A stretch of 64,000 nt of DNA from Pyrinomonadaceae bacterium (GTDB taxonomy: Bacteria; Acidobacteriota; Blastocatellia; Pyrinomonadales; Pyrinomonadaceae), in contig JAVEDP010000004.1 in assembly GCA_030841085.1 (NCBI GenBank), positions 62,001-126,000 of the forward strand, read 5' to 3'. Positions 8,586-17,744 of this stretch are shown here, piece after piece. The notes below the pieces were generated by a model. The model was not told the origin of the DNA. It searched no databases and saw only the letters and a program-made list of their open reading frames with translations. Numbering within the stretch: position 1 is the first letter of the stretch; the number at the start of each line of letters is the position of its first letter. The translations under genes were made by a program, and so were the position numbers.

Positions 8586-10643
8586 CTACATTCTTTCAGG
8601 CACTTTGATCCCGAGCGTCGCCAGCGCCGAAGTCAACCGCTGCCGAGTAATGTCGGCCACAGCAATCAATACCGCTTTCTTTATTTCATCTTCTTCGGCA
8701 ATGATGCGATGGCGGTGATAGAACAGATTAAACCCGCGCGCAAGTGTGAACGCGTACTTCGCCAGATTCGCCGGCTCGGCTGACGCTGCGCATTGTGCAA
8801 TCGCTTCTTCCAAACGCTCCGCCAACATCAACAACGACCAGACTTCGGTTCCGGCTTCGCCGCCCAAAACTTCCGAAACGCGCGCTCCGGTTTGCGAATC
8901 AGTCGTCGCCTTCCGGAGCAACTCTGCCGCCGCTTCGATCGCGGTCTCATCGAGTTTGCGGAAAATCGAATTCGCGCGCACCGCCGCATACTGGCAATAA
9001 GGTCCCGTCTCACCTTCGAAAGATAGCGCTTCATTAAAGTCGAATGCGATGACCGAATTTCGCGTGAACTTCAAAAGAAAATAGCGCAAAGCCCCGACTG
9101 CTATTTCGTGTGCAGTTGCGCGGCGCTCGTCCGTCGACAACTCAGGATGCCGCGCCTCGACTTCTTTCAGCGCGTCTTTTTCCAAACGATCGATTAGATC
9201 GTCAGCCTTCACGCCGAGACCCTTGCGCCCGCTCATCTCGATGTAAGGCCGCGCGCGATCTTCTTCGCTCAACTCAATACCTAACTCGGTGCAAGCGGCC
9301 GGCGACAGCGCCACCATCTCATAACCAAAATGAACGCTGGCGTCCGCGCCGATTTCAGGCACGAGCGCAACGACGCCGCGCGCAACAATTTCCTGCGGGT
9401 ACGCCTGGCGGGAATCGATGACGTTATAGACCTTCACGCCGCCGCCGAAGTTGGGGCGCGGCAATTCCGGAAGAATCTCGGCGTTCGGTTCCGTAGTCGT
9501 AACCCAGGCGACGTGCCCGTCCGGATAAGAACGAAAGGGTTTGTAGTTGAAATCCAGCCCGAGCCGACCAAGTTTCCACAACTGATACGCGATGTCCTTG
9601 CCGGTGTAGGTTACCGTGCCGTTTGAGCGCACGATTATCTTGTCGGATTCGTGTTCGTCAGTGCCGGTGTGCGATTCAAACGGCATCACCCAACAACCCG
9701 CATGCTTGCCTTGCGATTCGAGCCTAATAACGCCGGCGCTCTTCATCAGCTCAAAAGCGCGATCCCAAAAATGCAGATGGAGAATGTCTGACTCGCGCGC
9801 CAGAAGATCATAACGAATGTCGAGCCGCTCCATCGTATCGAGAATGCGTTCGACATTGCGTGTGGCGACGTAGTTCGCCAGTTCGGCCGTCGGATTATTT
9901 CCAGCTTCGATCGCATGCAGTACGTCGCTACGCAACCTCAACCGGGCGGACTTTGTTTCTTCATCGGCGCCTTCGCGATAAAACACTCCCACACGCGTGT
10001 AGAGGTCCCAGCAATAATAATCAAACGGAACGTCCGCGGGCAGGGAAGCGTCGAGGGCTTTGATTTGGTCGAGCGTCATCTTCTCGAGTTCGGTAAAGCC
10101 GACGACTACGTCCGCTACCTGAACGCCGGTGTTGTCAATGTAGTTCTGCACCTCGACGCGTTCACCGGCGGCTTTGAGCACGCGCACGAACGTGTCACCG
10201 AGAACAGCGTTGCGCACGTGACCAATATGTGCGGCCTTGTTGGGATTGATGCTGGTGTGCTCGACCATCTTTTTTGGACGGTCCGGGATGGGCGGGGCTT
10301 CAGCAACCGCACCAGCGTGTTTTCCCGCAAACAGCGAGAGTAGTTTGGCGCGATCGAAAAAAACATTTACGTAGCCGGCGCCCGCGACGTCGACGCGTGC
10401 AACTTCCGCTGCGGCTTCGAGTTTTGTTTTCAGCTGTTCGGCGATTGTGCGCGGCGGCACCTTCGCGCCGGTGCCTTGCTTAATAAGTTTCGCCAGTTCA
10501 AATGAGACGGGAAATGCCAGGTCGCCAAGCTCCGGCCGCGGAGGGGTTTCTGCGCCGATCTGATCGAGCTCGATGCCGAAAAGTTCCAGTGCCGCGCTGC
10601 GAACGGCTTCCTTTAGTTGATTCTGAAGTTGTAGAAGAGCCAA
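8586..10643 (-). CDS. argS: Arginyl-tRNA synthetase
   Basis: Class I aminoacyl-tRNA synthetase charging tRNA-Arg. The N-terminal ~90 residues form the ArgRS-specific Add-1 domain (LQLQNQLKEAVRSAALELFG). The HIGH-type motif is INPNKAAHIGHVRNA, the KMSKS-type loop is MSGRKGLGVKADDLID, and the DALR anticodon-binding domain closes the protein (ALRYFLLKFTRNS... ARGFNLFYHRHRI). At 685 residues it is longer than the usual 550-600, mostly through insertions in the catalytic domain. Single gene with no operon partner. Confidence 0.96.
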   Translation of the reverse strand: MALLQLQNQLKEAVRSAALELFGIELDQIGAETPPRPELGDLAFPVSFELAKLIKQGTGAKVPPRTIAEQLKTKLEAAAEVARVDVAGAGYVNVFFDRAKLLSLFAGKHAGAVAEAPPIPDRPKKMVEHTSINPNKAAHIGHVRNAVLGDTFVRVLKAAGERVEVQNYIDNTGVQVADVVVGFTELEKMTLDQIKALDASLPADVPFDYYCWDLYTRVGVFYREGADEETKSARLRLRSDVLHAIEAGNNPTAELANYVATRNVERILDTMERLDIRYDLLARESDILHLHFWDRAFELMKSAGVIRLESQGKHAGCWVMPFESHTGTDEHESDKIIVRSNGTVTYTGKDIAYQLWKLGRLGLDFNYKPFRSYPDGHVAWVTTTEPNAEILPELPRPNFGGGVKVYNVIDSRQAYPQEIVARGVVALVPEIGADASVHFGYEMVALSPAACTELGIELSEEDRARPYIEMSGRKGLGVKADDLIDRLEKDALKEVEARHPELSTDERRATAHEIAVGALRYFLLKFTRNSVIAFDFNEALSFEGETGPYCQYAAVRANSIFRKLDETAIEAAAELLRKATTDSQTGARVSEVLGGEAGTEVWSLLMLAERLEEAIAQCAASAEPANLAKYAFTLARGFNLFYHRHRIIAEEDEIKKAVLIAVADITRQRLTSALATLGIKVPERM

Positions 10644-11117
10644 TTGATTCCTGCGCTGAAGATTTGCTTGTCCGGAAAAGCGGAAAGTATAGCTTAGCGG
10701 GTTTGCAATGCGCTATTCACCCCTTTCGGCACTGGCTCGGTTCACTCATCATCCCGCATTAGGTCCGAAGGACCAGAAGTCAGTAGCCCCGCCGTCAGGG
10801 CGGGGATTCGTACTCTCGATAGTTCATAGGCCCGAAGGGCCGATACAAATCGTGTCGCACCTTCAGCGCTTAGGCTCAACCGGTGACATCTACCCCGCCC
10901 TCCGCTAAGCGCCGGACCGGCTACTAACTGCCGGTCCTTCGGCCCTAAGAATTAAACTGACCCGCTCCTCATTTGTGGCTCGCAACCCACGTTTGGCGTT
11001 TTCTGACCGCGCTCTGTTACCATCTTCGTAAATCGAAAATCGTGAATCGTAAATAGACGGACCGGGCCGTGCGTTCGCTTTACTATTTACGATTTACGAT
11101 TCACCATTCACGCTCTT
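10644..11117. other. 474-base intergenic stretch with several repeat families
   Basis: No credible gene. It holds CCGAAGGACC / GGTCCTTCGG-type inverted motifs (about 10764-10775 and 10934-10946), a CCCCGCCGTCAGGGCGGGG palindrome near 10786-10806, and an ATTTACGATT-type inverted pair (11026-11112) immediately before larC. Both flanking genes read away from the gap, so it must contain their promoters, but I cannot pick convincing boxes. Confidence 0.6.
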
Positions 11118-12293
11118 ATGAAGACGCTCTATTTCGATTGCTTTGCCGGGGCCAGCGGCGACATGATCCTTGGCGCGCTGGTTGCCGCGGGAGTTCATCC
11201 GCAAGAGTTGAAAGATCAACTTTCGCTGCTGGGCGTTTCAGGGTATGCAATCGATTTTGAAACAGTGAATCGTTCCGGAATCAGCGCCACTTATGCGCGC
11301 GTCGAGACCGCTCACGAACGCGCGCATCGACATCTTTCCGACATTCTAAAAATCATTTATGACTCGCGGTTGTCCGAAAATGTTAAGGAGCGCGCAGCGA
11401 AAATCTTTTCACGTCTGGCCGAAGCCGAAGCGCTCGTCCATAACGAACCTATCGAAAAGATTCATTTCCACGAAGTCGGCGCCCTGGACGCCATCATCGA
11501 CGTTGTGGGCGCGGCAATATGTTTTGACTTGCTCGGCATTGAGCGCTTCGTATCGTCGGCGTTGCACGTCGGCAGCGGCATGGTTGATATGGACCATGGT
11601 CGTTTTCCAGTGCCACCACCGGCAGTGACCGAGTTGTTGAAAGGGGCACCGTTTTATTCGACTGAGGTCAAGGGTGAACTACTGACACCCACGGGCGCTG
11701 CGATCATCACCACCGTGTGCTCGGAATTCGGCGCCTTGCCGCATTTGAAACTAGAACAGACCGGTTATGGCGCCGGTACGCGCGAATACGAAAAGTTTCC
11801 GAACGTGCTTCGAGTGTTGATTGGGGAAACGGCGGACGCTGAGCGCCACGACGCGAAACTTTGGATGCTGGAAACAAACGTCGACGACATGTCGCCGCAA
11901 GTTTTTGGTCACGTGATGGAACGAGCATTTGAGCTCGGCGCGCTGGATTGTTACTTCACTCCCATTCAGATGAAGAAGAACCGTCCGGGCGTTTTGTTGT
12001 CAGTACTCTGCGGCGAAGCGGAGCGCGAAAAGTTGCTCGACCTGCTTTTTTCAGAGACGACGACTTTGGGAATTCGCAGTTACCTGGTTGAGCGTCGCGC
12101 GCTTGAACGCCGCACGGTGCGAGTGGAAACGCAGTATGGACCGATTGATGTTAAAGTAGCGCAACTCAATGGCCACATAGTTAAGGAGATGCCGGAATAC
12201 GAGCAGTGCCGGCAAGCGGCGCGCGATGCGAATGTGCCGCTGCGGATTGTGGAAGACGCGGCGCGAAATGCCTTCGCCAAAAGCGCTAAATAG
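11118..12293 (+). CDS. larC: LarC-like nickel-pincer cofactor biosynthesis protein (DUF111)
   Basis: 391 residues. The family inserts nickel, in a CTP-dependent reaction, into the pincer cofactor of lactate racemase and related enzymes. Recognised by the start MKTLYFDCFAGASGDMILGA, the segment IHFHEVGALDAIIDVVGA, and VDDMSPQVFGHVMERAFE in the C-terminal half, over the normal full length. LarB and LarE, the other cofactor-making enzymes, are not beside it. The start ATG follows directly on an ATTTACGATT repeat and has no clear Shine-Dalgarno site. Confidence 0.92.
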   Translation: MKTLYFDCFAGASGDMILGALVAAGVHPQELKDQLSLLGVSGYAIDFETVNRSGISATYARVETAHERAHRHLSDILKIIYDSRLSENVKERAAKIFSRLAEAEALVHNEPIEKIHFHEVGALDAIIDVVGAAICFDLLGIERFVSSALHVGSGMVDMDHGRFPVPPPAVTELLKGAPFYSTEVKGELLTPTGAAIITTVCSEFGALPHLKLEQTGYGAGTREYEKFPNVLRVLIGETADAERHDAKLWMLETNVDDMSPQVFGHVMERAFELGALDCYFTPIQMKKNRPGVLLSVLCGEAEREKLLDLLFSETTTLGIRSYLVERRALERRTVRVETQYGPIDVKVAQLNGHIVKEMPEYEQCRQAARDANVPLRIVEDAARNAFAKSAK

Positions 12294-12300
12294 CGGAAGA

Positions 12301-12439
12301 AAGAGCGGGGGCAAGCCACCCTTCCCGACCGCGAGATTGATAGAGTTGCGGGTCTGTCGGTGAGGGAATGAATCTCACAAAGTTAACGAGCGAGACGGAA
12401 TGTCTCTCAGGTCGGGAAGGTGGGCTTGCCCCCGCTCTT
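12301..12439. repeat. AGAGCGGGGGCAAGCC family, inverted pair
   Basis: AGAGCGGGGGCAAGCCACCC at about 12302 faces GGTGGGCTTGCCCCCGCTCT at about 12419, with some 95 bases between. Spacing and orientation match the pair at 4693-4830, and the pair fills the gap between larC and folE. Confidence 0.85.
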
Positions 12440-12456
12440 CGTACCAATAGAAAAAG

Positions 12457-13065
12457 ATGGCGACGAATCTAACCAAGCAGTCGGAAAACGAACGTCCGGC
12501 TGTTGATCTTGAGCTGATCGCGCAAGGCGTGCGCCTGATTCTTGAAGGCCTCGGCGAAGATCCGAGTCGTCCGGGCTTGCAGGAAACACCGCGGCGCGTC
12601 GCCGAGATGTATGCCGAGCTGACTTCCGGGATGCGCGAAGACCCGGCGCAGCACGTGGTGCCTTTACCGGGCGATAAGCATGACGAGATGGTGATCGTCA
12701 AAGACATCAGCATTGCCTCGATGTGCGAACATCATCTGGCGCCGTTCGTCGGCAGGTGTCACATCGCGTACATCCCGCGCGACGGACGCATTCTCGGAAT
12801 CTCGAAACTCGCACGTCTGGCTGAAACATTTTCACGCCGCCTGCAACTTCAAGAGCGCTTGACAACCGACATTGCCAACACCCTTTTCGAAGGATTGAAA
12901 CCGATTGGCGTGATGGTGGTGATCGAAGCATCGCACACGTGCATGACCCTGCGCGGAGTGAGAAAAGCCGATGCCAAGACAATCACGTCGGCGGTACTCG
13001 GCGGTTTTCGTAACGACCCACGCACGCGCGCTGAAGCGATGGCGCTTATTACAGGCAAGGAGTGA
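12457..13065 (+). CDS. folE: GTP cyclohydrolase I (type IA)
   Basis: Converts GTP to 7,8-dihydroneopterin triphosphate, the first step to tetrahydrofolate. Zinc ligands are visible in MCEHHLAP (Cys, His) and SHTCMTLRGVRK (Cys). FVGRCHIAYIP corresponds to the usual FGKVHIGYIP. The end TSAVLGGFRNDPRTRAEAMAL is the family C-terminus. Length of 202 is typical. Its last codons (GGCAAGGAG) supply the ribosome-binding site for the next gene, so the two are probably translated from one message. Confidence 0.96.
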   Translation: MATNLTKQSENERPAVDLELIAQGVRLILEGLGEDPSRPGLQETPRRVAEMYAELTSGMREDPAQHVVPLPGDKHDEMVIVKDISIASMCEHHLAPFVGRCHIAYIPRDGRILGISKLARLAETFSRRLQLQERLTTDIANTLFEGLKPIGVMVVIEASHTCMTLRGVRKADAKTITSAVLGGFRNDPRTRAEAMALITGKE

Positions 13066-13072
13066 TATTCAC

Positions 13073-14746
13073 ATGCAGAGCTTATCGACGACGTTTCGAA
13101 CCCTCATCGTTGCCACGCTAATCAGCGCGGTCGCTTTTAGCAGCTATTCCCAAACGCGAGCCCGAACGAATATCGCTCTTAACGAAGACGGAATGCGCGC
13201 CCATGTCCGTTACCTCGCGAGTGATTTGCTGGAAGGCCGCGGCACCGGCGCGCGCGGTGGTGAGCTCGCGGCCGGCTACATAGCGGCGCAGATGGAAGCA
13301 CTCGGATTAAAAGGCGCCGGCCCGAATGGCAGTTTCTTTCAACCAGTCTCGCTGGTAGGCGTCAAGGCCGATCCAAACATGAAATTGCTTGTCTCGGGAC
13401 GGAACGGCAAAGAGACTTTCAAGTTTGCCGATGACTATGTCGCGTTTACCGGCGCTCAAACGGAAGACGTCGATGTCGATGCAGATTTGGTTTTCGTCGG
13501 CTATGGCATCAACGCGCCGGAGCAGAAGTGGAACGACTACAAAGGCGACGCAGCAGATTATCGTGGCAAGATTTTGGTGATGATGGTGAACGATCCGCCG
13601 GCAACCGCGGCTGAGCCAAATCTTTTCGGCGGCAAAGCGCTGACCTATTACGGCCGTTGGACATACAAGTTTGAAGAAGCTGCGCGTCGCGGAGCTGCGG
13701 GCGTGATTCTTCTGCATACTGACGAGTCCGCCGGGTATCCCTGGAGCGTCGTGCGCACTTCCAACGGTTCCTGGCGTTTTGATATTGCACGCACCGCCGG
13801 TGACCCGACGCCGTTTTTGAATATGCGCTCGTGGATAACTAATGACACCGCGCAAAGGATTATGAAGCTGGCCGGTTACGACCTCGCCGACATGCGCGCG
13901 AAGGCAGCGTCGCGTGATTTCCAACCGGTCAAACTAAACCTCAAGGGAAAGATAAATCTCAAAAGTGAACTAAAACGCGTGCAGGCGCCAAATGTTGTTG
14001 GCATTTTGCCAGGCCGCGATCCGAAACTGCGCGACGAGTATGTCGTCTACTCGGCGCATTGGGATCATTTCGGGGTGGGCGCTCCAGACAAAACCGGCGA
14101 TACGATTTACAACGGCGCGGTAGACAACGCAACCGGATGCGCGGCGATCCTCGCGATTGCGGAAGCGCTGGCCAAGCTGCCGCCGGCGCAGCGGCCGCGG
14201 CGTTCTAGTTTGTTTTTATTTCCGACCGCGGAAGAGCAAGGGTTGCTGGGTGCTGAATGGTATTCAAGACATCCGCTGGTGCCGGTCGATAAGACTGCGG
14301 CCGATGTGAATCTGGATTCGATGAACATGCTCGGGGTAACTCGCGATTTCACGCCGCTCGGCGCCGAGCGCTCTACTCTTGAAGCGGTAGTCCAGGCCGT
14401 GGCGCGCGAACGAGGACTGCACATCTCGCCGGACTCGCGACCGGAACAGGGTTCATTTTACCGGTCCGATCACTTTCCTTTTGCGAAAGTTGGCGTGCCG
14501 TCAATTAGCTTGAAAGAGGGTGACGATTTTGTGGGCCATCCAAAGGGTTGGGGCGCGCAGGAGTTCAAGGTGTACAACACCCAGCACTATCATCAGCCGT
14601 CCGACGAATTCGATCCGAACTGGAACTACCAGGGCATGATTCAGGAGACGGAGATTGCAATGGCGATTGGGATGCGAATCGCGAACGATCCGGCGATGCC
14701 ACGCTTTAAGCCGACGGATGAGTTTGCGAAGAATAGTAAACGGTGA
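13073..14746 (+). CDS. M28 family metallopeptidase, secreted, with PA domain
   Basis: The start is ATG 13073, just after AAGGAGTGA; the ORF-track start at 12971 lies inside folE. The N-terminus is a signal peptide (TLIVATLISAVAFSSYSQ). A PA-type insert spans about residues 120-300, then the co-catalytic zinc site: VYSAHWDHFG, VDNATGCAAIL, TAEEQGLLGAEW, VNLDSMNM and QHYHQPSDEF supply His, Asp, Glu-Glu, Asp and His. About 557 residues. Likely an extracytoplasmic aminopeptidase or carboxypeptidase; substrate not readable. Confidence 0.93.
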   Translation: MQSLSTTFRTLIVATLISAVAFSSYSQTRARTNIALNEDGMRAHVRYLASDLLEGRGTGARGGELAAGYIAAQMEALGLKGAGPNGSFFQPVSLVGVKADPNMKLLVSGRNGKETFKFADDYVAFTGAQTEDVDVDADLVFVGYGINAPEQKWNDYKGDAADYRGKILVMMVNDPPATAAEPNLFGGKALTYYGRWTYKFEEAARRGAAGVILLHTDESAGYPWSVVRTSNGSWRFDIARTAGDPTPFLNMRSWITNDTAQRIMKLAGYDLADMRAKAASRDFQPVKLNLKGKINLKSELKRVQAPNVVGILPGRDPKLRDEYVVYSAHWDHFGVGAPDKTGDTIYNGAVDNATGCAAILAIAEALAKLPPAQRPRRSSLFLFPTAEEQGLLGAEWYSRHPLVPVDKTAADVNLDSMNMLGVTRDFTPLGAERSTLEAVVQAVARERGLHISPDSRPEQGSFYRSDHFPFAKVGVPSISLKEGDDFVGHPKGWGAQEFKVYNTQHYHQPSDEFDPNWNYQGMIQETEIAMAIGMRIANDPAMPRFKPTDEFAKNSKR

Positions 14747-14786
14747 ATCGTAGACAAGGGGCTGAAGGTAACCAAGAAATTAGATT

Positions 14787-14823
14787 TACCATTTACCATT
14801 TGCCATTTCTCATTTTTCATTTC
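14787..14823. repeat. ATTTACCATTTACC-type repeat, left of an inverted pair
   Basis: A run of GATTTACCATTTACCATTTG followed by CCATTTCTCATTTTTCATTT. Its inverted mate is at 15361-15396, so the pair brackets the gene at 14872-15339. A second pair of the same family lies at 22728-22868. Confidence 0.8.
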
Positions 14824-14871
14824 CGCACGGCGGGCCGGAAGATAGACCAAGGCTAGTCTTTGCAATTTTAG

Positions 14872-15339
14872 ATGAAATTCCTGATCGCAATTTGGCTGGG
14901 CGCAACATTTCTTTCAGCAACCACGGCTTCTTCCGGACCTTACAAGCCTACACCCATTTCGCCGTTTGATGAGTATGGCGAAATATCCTGGGAAGCTGAG
15001 AAGGCCCGCTTGGATAATTTCGCTATCCAGCTGCAGCAGGATTCAGATTTGGTCGGTTATATCCTTGTTTATGATGCACTGCGTGGTTGCCCGGGAGAGG
15101 CTCAAGCTCGTGCTATCCGAGCGAAGAGTTATATGGTCGAACATCGTGGCGTGCTGTGGAATAGAGTTGTTTGGAGACCAGAAGGGTATCAACCTGAGAT
15201 TCATACCGTTCTTCAACCAATGAAGCGGAATGTAATTCTTCCTCGCCCTTTTCTTGGTCCGACCTTCGCCGCGATCGACGGTCCAGCGAGCAAAGAGTGC
15301 AGAATAAAAATAAGTCGAATACGTAAGAGCAAATGGTAA
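14872..15339 (+). CDS. Exported protein of unknown function
   Basis: 155 residues with a cleavable signal peptide (MKFLIAIWLGATFLSATTASS). The body has a conserved-looking core, FDEYGEISWEAEKARLDNFA then LVGYILVYDALRGCPGEAQARA and AKSYMVEHRGVLWNRVVW. The latter is reminiscent of the peptidoglycan-binding half of OmpA-like proteins, where a residue-rich helix is followed by a turn and strand, but no OmpA motif is complete. It is bracketed by an inverted pair of ATTTACC-type repeats. Confidence 0.7.
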   Translation: MKFLIAIWLGATFLSATTASSGPYKPTPISPFDEYGEISWEAEKARLDNFAIQLQQDSDLVGYILVYDALRGCPGEAQARAIRAKSYMVEHRGVLWNRVVWRPEGYQPEIHTVLQPMKRNVILPRPFLGPTFAAIDGPASKECRIKISRIRKSKW

Positions 15340-15360
15340 AGTCCGCGCACATCGCCAAAA

Positions 15361-15396
15361 TGACAAATGAGAAATGTCAAATGATGAATGGTAAAT
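15361..15396. repeat. ATTTACCATTTACC-type repeat, right of an inverted pair
   Basis: GACAAATGAGAAATGTCAAA followed by TGATGAATGGTAAATGC, the reverse complement (imperfect) of the element at 14787-14823. Confidence 0.8.
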
Positions 15397-15436
15397 GCTT
15401 TTGAAACTCTCCCGGTTCACTTAAAGCAACTTTCCA

Positions 15437-17608
15437 ATGAACACTTTTTACGTAACAACCCCCATCTATTACGCCAACAGCCTGCCGCATCTTGGCCATC
15501 TCTATACGATGATCGTTGCGGACACGATCGCCCGTCATAAACGCCAGCAGGGAATTGAAACGTTTTTTCTCACCGGCACCGACGAGCACGGCATCAACAT
15601 CGAGCGCGCTGCCCAGCGGAATAATCGCACTCCCAAAGAGCAAGCCGATTACGTCGTCAGTTATTTCAAGAAGATGACCGCCCAGTTTGGTTTGGACACG
15701 GAACACGGCGGCTACGATATTTTCATGCGCACCAGCGAGGCGTTTCACTACGAAGGTGTCAGCGAGTTTTGGCGGCGCGCGGCGCGGGCGAAAACTCCTA
15801 AAGGCAATTCTGCGATTTACAAAGGGCATTACGAAGGCTGGTTTTGCGCAGCCTGCGCTGCCTATAAGACCGAAGACGAATATGCAAAGCCGAAGGACGC
15901 CGGCGACCCGCCAACATGTCTGATCCACGACATGGCGCTCGATCGCATTTCTGAGGATAGCTATTTCTTCCGACTTTCTGATTACGGCGATGCGTTGCTC
16001 GAGCTGTACGAATCCCGTCCCGACTTTGTCCAACCCGAAACCCGCAAGAATGAAGTCACCAGCTTTGTGCGCGGCGGATTACAGGATCTTTCCGTCAGCC
16101 GTTTGAAGAGTTCGGTGAGTTGGGGTGTGCCGGTGCCGGACGATCCCGACCACACGATGTATGTCTGGTTTGATGCGCTGACGAACTACATAACCGCGAT
16201 CGGGTTTGGCAACGAGCAACAGAATCGTGCCGTTGGTTTTGAAAAGTTCTGGCCGGCGCTGCACTTAGTTGGCAAAGACATCCTGCGCTTTCACGCGGTT
16301 TATTGGCCCGCGTTTCTAATGGCGGCCGGCGTGGAACAACCGCGCGCGATTGTGGCCCATGGCATGTGGCTCGATCCGAACGGCAGAAAAATGTCCAAGA
16401 CCTTAGGTAACACGATCGAGCTGGATGTCCTTAGCAAACATTTCTCGGTGGACGCGATTCGTTATTTTTGTTTACGCGAAATGGTTTTTGGCCAGGACGG
16501 GCGCTTTGGTTATGAAGCCTTGATCGATCGCGCCAATAGCGATTTGGCCAGCGGCCTCGGCAATCTTTCCAGCCGCACGCTGACGATGATTGCGCGCTAC
16601 AACAGCGGACGCGTGCCTTCTGGAGTGATTTCTGAAGATAAGTTGCTGCTCGCAAAACGCGCCGGGGTAGACACCGACGCCACCACGATTGCGGGCTTCA
16701 TCGAGCACGCACGCGTACAGTATCTGCAGCAACTTGAAAGTTATTCTTTCAGCAAGGCGCTGGAGGTAACCTGGTCCATTGTTGCGCGCGTCGACAAAAT
16801 GATTAGCGAAGCGAAACCGTGGGAGCTGGCGAAAGACGTAAACCAAAGTCAGACGCTGGGTGCGGTTTTGTATCGCGCCGCGGAAGCGCTACGTTGGTTA
16901 TGCATCATGCTTTATCCGGTGATGCCGGCGGCGACCCTGGAGATTTGGCGCCAGCTAAACCTTAGCGAGAAACTAGCGGAGCTGGATCCGGCAGAACTTA
17001 AATGGGGTGAACTCAAGGAAGAGGCGCCGATTGGCGACGTCAAGCCGATCTTTCCGCGCATCGACAAAGTAAAAACTATGGAAGAGATACAGCAGAAAAC
17101 AGAAGACAGAAGGCAGAAGTCAGAAGTCGGAACGGAAGAGGCTGAAACGCATTCCGGCCAGCATGCAACCGAAGCGGATGCGGTCCCAGGCGCGGCGCAG
17201 GCCGAAACTAAACCGCCTGCGCTACAGCAGGGCGCGACTGAAGCCGATGCTGTACCCGGCGCAGAGGGCGCCGCGAACTTTATCGACATCAGCGACTTCA
17301 CCAAAGTTGAACTACGTGTGGGCCAGGTCTTAACGGCGGCGCGCATTCCCAAGTCAGACAAGCTGTTGCTGTTGACCGTAGATATTGGCGAAGAGCAGCC
17401 GCGCCAGATTCTTGCCGGCATCGCCGAGCATTACACGCCTGAAGAGATGACAGGACGCAAGATTGCCGTCGTTGCCAATCTCAAGCCACGCAAAATGCGC
17501 GGCCATGAATCGCAAGGCATGTTACTCGCGGCGTCGATTGGCGATGGCGACAAGCCGGTGATGGCCACGTTCACCGAAGATATTCCCAATGGCGCAAGGC
17601 TGAAGTGA
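15437..17608 (+). CDS. metG: Methionyl-tRNA synthetase with C-terminal tRNA-binding domain
   Basis: Class I synthetase for tRNA-Met. HIGH motif in ANSLPHLGHLYTMIVAD, KMSKS loop as GRKMSKTLGN, and a Cys pair in the connective peptide (FCAACAAY). After the anticodon domain, a low-complexity linker (about residues 545-610) joins a C-terminal OB-fold tRNA-binding domain (DFTKVELRVGQVLTA... NLKPRKMRGHESQGM). The linker contains the AGAAGTC-type genomic repeat and two degenerate copies of ATEADAVPGA. The total of 723 residues is long because of this linker. Confidence 0.96.
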   Translation: MNTFYVTTPIYYANSLPHLGHLYTMIVADTIARHKRQQGIETFFLTGTDEHGINIERAAQRNNRTPKEQADYVVSYFKKMTAQFGLDTEHGGYDIFMRTSEAFHYEGVSEFWRRAARAKTPKGNSAIYKGHYEGWFCAACAAYKTEDEYAKPKDAGDPPTCLIHDMALDRISEDSYFFRLSDYGDALLELYESRPDFVQPETRKNEVTSFVRGGLQDLSVSRLKSSVSWGVPVPDDPDHTMYVWFDALTNYITAIGFGNEQQNRAVGFEKFWPALHLVGKDILRFHAVYWPAFLMAAGVEQPRAIVAHGMWLDPNGRKMSKTLGNTIELDVLSKHFSVDAIRYFCLREMVFGQDGRFGYEALIDRANSDLASGLGNLSSRTLTMIARYNSGRVPSGVISEDKLLLAKRAGVDTDATTIAGFIEHARVQYLQQLESYSFSKALEVTWSIVARVDKMISEAKPWELAKDVNQSQTLGAVLYRAAEALRWLCIMLYPVMPAATLEIWRQLNLSEKLAELDPAELKWGELKEEAPIGDVKPIFPRIDKVKTMEEIQQKTEDRRQKSEVGTEEAETHSGQHATEADAVPGAAQAETKPPALQQGATEADAVPGAEGAANFIDISDFTKVELRVGQVLTAARIPKSDKLLLLTVDIGEEQPRQILAGIAEHYTPEEMTGRKIAVVANLKPRKMRGHESQGMLLAASIGDGDKPVMATFTEDIPNGARLK
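17090..17137 (+). repeat. AGAAGTC-type repeat inside the metG linker
   Basis: CAGCAGAAAACAGAAGACAG then AAGGCAGAAGTCAGAAGTCG, encoding IQQKTEDRRQKSEV. It matches the intergenic tandem repeat at 1604-1629 and sits exactly where the protein changes from conserved domain to linker. Confidence 0.8.
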
Positions 17609-17744
17609 AGTAAAGAAAATTTTTCCTGTCGTTCACTAATCTCGCCATCATCAATAACGGCGAAACAGTCCCTGCCTGTGAGTCCGCTTGCTTTTTATGA
17701 CAGGCCTGCTTATTCGCAAGCCGGTGAAGGATAAAGGCTGACCA

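Noticed and set aside
12971-13072. M28 peptidase start at 12971
   Set aside because: That would overlap 95 bases of folE; the ATG at 13073 has a ribosome site and a signal peptide directly after it.
1604-17137. AGAAGTC tandems as a CRISPR array
   Set aside because: Units are 7 bases, with no unique spacers and no cas genes.
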